A stretch of 64,000 nucleotides of DNA from NCBI GenBank assembly GCA_964413265.1, contig CAYPRX010000106.1, positions 1 to 64,000 of the forward strand, read 5' to 3'. Below the pieces are notes generated by a model, which saw nothing but the letters and a program-made list of their open reading frames with translations, was not told the DNA's origin and made no database searches. Numbering within the stretch: the stretch's first letter is position 1; every line of letters begins with the position of its first letter. The position numbers were made by a program, and so were the translations under genes. This document shows positions 61,391 to 64,000 of the stretch, in pieces. The DNA comes from CAVYGN01 sp964413265 (GTDB taxonomy: Bacteria > Spirochaetota > Brevinematia > Brevinematales > JAOACQ01).

Positions 61391-62752
61391 TTATTTATTT
61401 TTATATTCAATATATGCAGACTGTATCTCAAGTTCAGTCGAATCACCGGAGGTAAAGCGCTTTGCATACCAGTAATGCAAATCATCTTCGTATATAATTT
61501 CGGTCACATTTCTTGCTTCCATATTTCTTCGGTTGTTGGTAACCTGAAGCTCATTTTCACTCAAGGTCTTGCCGTTTAAAGATACAAGCCAGCTATATGT
61601 AAAGATGATGAGTTCATTATGGCTGGGGTTTACAAGGCCTTTGATAGAAATATCAATACTCGCCTTATTTTCAATGCGATTGTTTTTTTTGTCATAGAGC
61701 AGATATGTAAAGTCCTGCTGGTCCTGAATATATGTGCTATCCTTAGAATAATCAAGTCTCCTTGACATCCCCGGCAGATAATTTGCAGTGAAGGAGGGGG
61801 TTATATAATTCTTTCCCCTTTTTATATCCGTTTCCATATAATTTTTCACTATGTAGTTGATATTCTGATGAAAGAGGTGTTTTCCTATCGATATATTATT
61901 GAGTACTCTCCGGTTTTCCTGGTCCTTATTCCCTGAAAGGATAATTTGCTCTTTCTGATCGATGATTGTGTCTTCAGAATTCCAGTTAACAAGGTATACC
62001 TCAGTGCTTTTTAACTGGAGAAAACCGGCAGTGAGCAGAATGCCAAGAAGTACAAGCGCAGCACATGCCCAGACTGGAATAAAAGAACGTTTTTTCCGTG
62101 CATTAACCGGAGCCTTAGGCGAACTGTAGCGGCCATCGGTAACTTCGTAAATTTCCACGGGAGAGTCTATTCCTTTAAGATAATATCTGCCATGAAGCCT
62201 CCATAAAAGATGTGAATCCTTGATGGATAAGAGCCAGCCTTTTGCACTGTCAAAAACAGGATAAGTCATGTATATCTGGTCGCCGTCGGCAAGGCCTTCT
62301 ACTCGTGAGGCCCGGTTTACATGACTGCCGAAAAGATCCAGCTTTGTTTCATTTTCAACAGTGACCTGCCCCATGTGTATACCGATCCTTACCCGGATCT
62401 TTTCAAGTTCCGGGTGAGTTTCATTAAATTCTCTGATACGTTCCTGGATCTTAAGAGCTCTTTCAACTGCACTGGAGGGTTCTGAGAAAACTGCCATCAC
62501 AGAATCGCCGATATGTTTTATAACCAGGCCTACGCCGTTCTCTTCGATTGTGCTGATCAGGATATCATCATGATACTTCCGTATCATACTGGAATATTGT
62601 TCACCTTTTTCTTCAGTGAGTCTTGTAAATTCCTTTATGTCGGTAAAAAGGATAACGAGAACAGAAGTTTCTTTTAAACGGCGGTACTGTTCGATCCTGT
62701 TAAATTCCTGCCGGCTTAATTCAAAGGAATTAGTATCACCTGTCTTATTCAT
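61391..62752 (-). CDS. class III nucleotide cyclase with C-terminal outside domain
   Basis: The 453-residue protein has the cyclase domain at the N-terminus (about 25-205): metal aspartate in L-F-T-D-I-K-E-F-T, the substrate lysine in V-I-K-H-I-G-D-S-V-M (K-x-x-G-D kept) and H-V-N-R-A-S-R-V near 151. A single membrane helix (about 228-248) follows, then 200 residues predicted outside the inner membrane. This reverses the usual sensor-first order. It probably makes cAMP in response to an envelope signal. GGAGG site before the ATG. Confidence 0.88.
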   Translation of the reverse strand: MNKTGDTNSFELSRQEFNRIEQYRRLKETSVLVILFTDIKEFTRLTEEKGEQYSSMIRKYHDDILISTIEENGVGLVIKHIGDSVMAVFSEPSSAVERALKIQERIREFNETHPELEKIRVRIGIHMGQVTVENETKLDLFGSHVNRASRVEGLADGDQIYMTYPVFDSAKGWLLSIKDSHLLWRLHGRYYLKGIDSPVEIYEVTDGRYSSPKAPVNARKKRSFIPVWACAALVLLGILLTAGFLQLKSTEVYLVNWNSEDTIIDQKEQIILSGNKDQENRRVLNNISIGKHLFHQNINYIVKNYMETDIKRGKNYITPSFTANYLPGMSRRLDYSKDSTYIQDQQDFTYLLYDKKNNRIENKASIDISIKGLVNPSHNELIIFTYSWLVSLNGKTLSENELQVTNNRRNMEARNVTEIIYEDDLHYWYAKRFTSGDSTELEIQSAYIEYKNK

Positions 62753-62789
62753 AAATGACCTCCAGCCGTTTAATTTTTAAAATCCTATC

Positions 62790-62818
62790 ATTATATATAA
62801 AAAAATTATTATATTCAA
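62790..62818 (-). promoter_or_regulatory. sigma70-type promoter for the cyclase at 61391
   Basis: Minus strand: TTGAAT (62818-62813), 17-base spacer, TATAAT (62795-62790), 37 bases before the start codon. Confidence 0.6.
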
Positions 62819-62853
62819 AATTCACTGCTTTAAAAAAGTGTTGAAAATAATGT

Positions 62854-62882
62854 TTGACAAAAAAAAATATTCGAGTTATCAT
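62854..62882 (+). promoter_or_regulatory. sigma70-type trp operon promoter
   Basis: TTGACA (62854-62859), 17-base spacer, TATCAT (62877-62882). The transcript would start near 62890, about 20 bases before the leader peptide. Confidence 0.7.
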
Positions 62883-62909
62883 TAGTTAAATAATTTTGGA
62901 GATTCACCT

Positions 62910-62996
62910 ATGAAACTCCAGTTCGTATTTGCTAATAGCTGGTGGTGGTACACAATTATGTCGATTTCAGGTGAAAGTTCTTGCCGGGACGTTTAG
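62910..62996 (+). CDS. trpL: trp leader peptide
   Basis: A 28-codon open frame with a GGAGATT site. Codons 11-13 are three consecutive TGG tryptophan codons, followed by tyrosine. It lies between the trp promoter and an intrinsic terminator just before trpE. Ribosome stalling at these codons when charged tRNA-Trp is scarce would free the downstream region to form an antiterminator. Confidence 0.9.
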   Translation: MKLQFVFANSWWWYTIMSISGESSCRDV

Positions 62997-63017
62997 TGGT
63001 GATAATAGAATAGTTTT

Positions 63018-63051
63018 AAAACCCGCAGGTATAACACCTGCGGGTTTTTTT
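63018..63051 (+). terminator. trp attenuator terminator
   Basis: AAACCCGCAGGT (63019-63030) pairs with its exact complement at 63036-63047 around a five-base loop, followed by seven T. The end of the leader coding region (about 62980-62993, C-T-T-G-C-C-G-G-G with a later TTT) can pair imperfectly with the 5' arm, the expected antiterminator. Confidence 0.9.
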
Positions 63052-63086
63052 ATTGTTTTCTCCCGAAAGTTTTTAAGGAGGATTGA

Positions 63087-64000
63087 ATGTCTGGTAAAAT
63101 TAAGATTTACCCAGTTTACAGGGAGATCACAGCTGATGTAGAGACCCCTGTTTCCGCCTTTCTTGCACTGAAAAAGCCCGGTGCTAAGGGATTTCTTCTG
63201 GAGAGCGTGGAGATGGGTGAGAAATTAGGGCGTTATTCTTTCCTCGGTTTCGAACCTGAACTGGAGTTTACAGCAAAAAAGAACAGGGTTAGAATAGTAT
63301 TCAGGGGCAATGTAGAAGAATTCACCAGTGAAAACCCCGCACTTGAATTAAAAAAGATTGTGGACCGTTTTGAAGAGGACACCCATGATGAATTACCGCC
63401 TTTTAACGCCGGACTTGTCGGGTATTTCAGTTATGATTCCATAAGATTCTATGAAAAGATACCCGATACCAAACCGGACAGGCTGAATCTTCCGGATATC
63501 TATATGTTATTCCCGAAGATCCTTATAGCCTTCGATCATATTAAACAGAAGATGATACTGATGGCGCCGGCATTTTCTGACGAAAACCATGACAGGGCCT
63601 CTAAACTGATATCGGAGTATGAAGGTATTCTCAGTACGGCGAAAACGCCTAACCGCATCATGTTCTCTAATGAAGGCAAGATAAATCTCTCAAGCAATTT
63701 TAAAAAAGAGAATTATTTAAAAGCTGTGGAGAAGGCAAAGGATTATATAATTGCTGGTGATATATTCCAGGTCGTGCTTTCGCAGAGGCTATCGATGAAA
63801 ACTGATGTGCCACCCTTCGATATATACCGCAAGCTCAGGATGATAAATCCTTCCCCTTATATGATCTATATTGACCTTGATCAATTCCAGATAGTCGGGT
63901 CTTCGCCAGAGGTCATGGTCAAGAGGATAAAGACTGTCGATAAGGATGAGGTTCTTGAACGCCCGATCGCCGGAACAAGGCCGAGGGGTAAAAATGTAAT
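63087..64000 (+). CDS. trpE: anthranilate synthase component I (3' end outside window)
   Basis: TrpE, with TrpG, converts chorismate to anthranilate, the first step to tryptophan. The visible 304 residues (AAGGAGG site, ATG at 63087) include the N-terminal regulatory region with L-L-E-S-V-E-M-G near 39, the L-E-S feedback motif, and the start of the chorismate-binding core: G-D-I-F-Q-V-V-L-S-Q-R near 228, N-P-S-P-Y-M near 255 and the R-P-I-A-G-T-R-P-R-G motif near 292. The gene continues past base 64000. Confidence 0.96.
   Translation, partial: MSGKIKIYPVYREITADVETPVSAFLALKKPGAKGFLLESVEMGEKLGRYSFLGFEPELEFTAKKNRVRIVFRGNVEEFTSENPALELKKIVDRFEEDTHDELPPFNAGLVGYFSYDSIRFYEKIPDTKPDRLNLPDIYMLFPKILIAFDHIKQKMILMAPAFSDENHDRASKLISEYEGILSTAKTPNRIMFSNEGKINLSSNFKKENYLKAVEKAKDYIIAGDIFQVVLSQRLSMKTDVPPFDIYRKLRMINPSPYMIYIDLDQFQIVGSSPEVMVKRIKTVDKDEVLERPIAGTRPRGKNV

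Noticed and set aside
1..64000. CRISPR arrays, rRNA and tRNA genes
   Set aside because: Intergenic regions were read on both strands; no regularly spaced repeats, cloverleaf patterns or rRNA signatures were seen.

Overview
This window looks like the chromosome of an uncultivated or little-studied spirochaete (Spirochaetota), roughly 40 % GC by eye. The best lineage clue is a flagellar gene run in which a FliJ-like protein, a lytic transglycosylase and an FlbB-like collar protein (membrane anchor, coiled coil, MgtE-N-like tail) lie together; FlbB is known from spirochaetes. Two class III nucleotide cyclases, several TPR and ankyrin proteins, Gram-negative envelope genes (gmhA, OmpA-type, several beta-barrels) and a tryptophan attenuator fit a free-living or loosely host-associated, diderm spirochaete. 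The phylum call is an inference from gene content.

Layout. 1-4534: end of a TPR protein, a small exported protein and a DnaE-like protein whose polymerase active site is lost. 4575-11205: translation/transcription operon rimP-nusA-infB-rbfA-nrnA plus an RluD-type pseudouridine synthase, preceded by a promoter and a terminator-like leader hairpin. 11220-15108 (minus): a GT4 glycosyltransferase and asd, an OmpA-domain protein, acpP. 15297-17742: exported NlpC/P60-like peptidase, then the flagellar trio. 17933-19077: unknown protein plus hemerythrin-like protein. 19081-21546: an intact beta-barrel gene flanked by fossils of its own family and by a decayed IS1380-family transposase. 21590-23160: an omptin-like outer-membrane protease next to gmhA. 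23307-28321: CsgG/FlgO-like TPR protein, NAD(P)HX repair enzyme, beta-propeller protein, rhomboid protease. 28478-35667: nucleotide cyclase, FlgF-type rod protein, and the complete glycine cleavage set gcvT-gcvH-gcvPA-gcvPB. 35743-41085: WecG/TagA transferase, mtnA and a GlgD-like protein in one operon; an orphan MalK-type ATPase with pyrC in another. 41221-45788: two coupled beta-barrel proteins, a carotenoid-desaturase-like oxidoreductase and a PaaX-like repressor with a palindromic operator. 45920-50664: tyrosine-rich exported protein, AddB-type nuclease, Sfp-type phosphopantetheinyl transferase. 50799-54832: dGTPase-like HD hydrolase, fungal-type ilvC, purC, RDD membrane protein. 54833-62752 (minus): PTS EIIA-like protein translationally coupled to an MgtA-type Mg2+ ATPase, a PfkB sugar kinase, a D-lyxose-isomerase-like cupin, an ankyrin/FlgO-like protein, and a second cyclase. 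62854-64000: trp promoter, leader peptide with three Trp codons, terminator and the start of trpE.

Together the genes supply housekeeping translation, amino-acid biosynthesis (Asp-semialdehyde, branched-chain, Trp), one-carbon flow from glycine, purines and pyrimidines, and envelope and motility functions. The least ordinary items are the polymerase-dead DnaE paralogue, the omptin, the porin/IS fossil bed, the EIIA-MgtA coupling, and an FlgO/CsgG-like domain that recurs in several unrelated architectures. No CRISPR array, rRNA, tRNA or intact mobile element was found.
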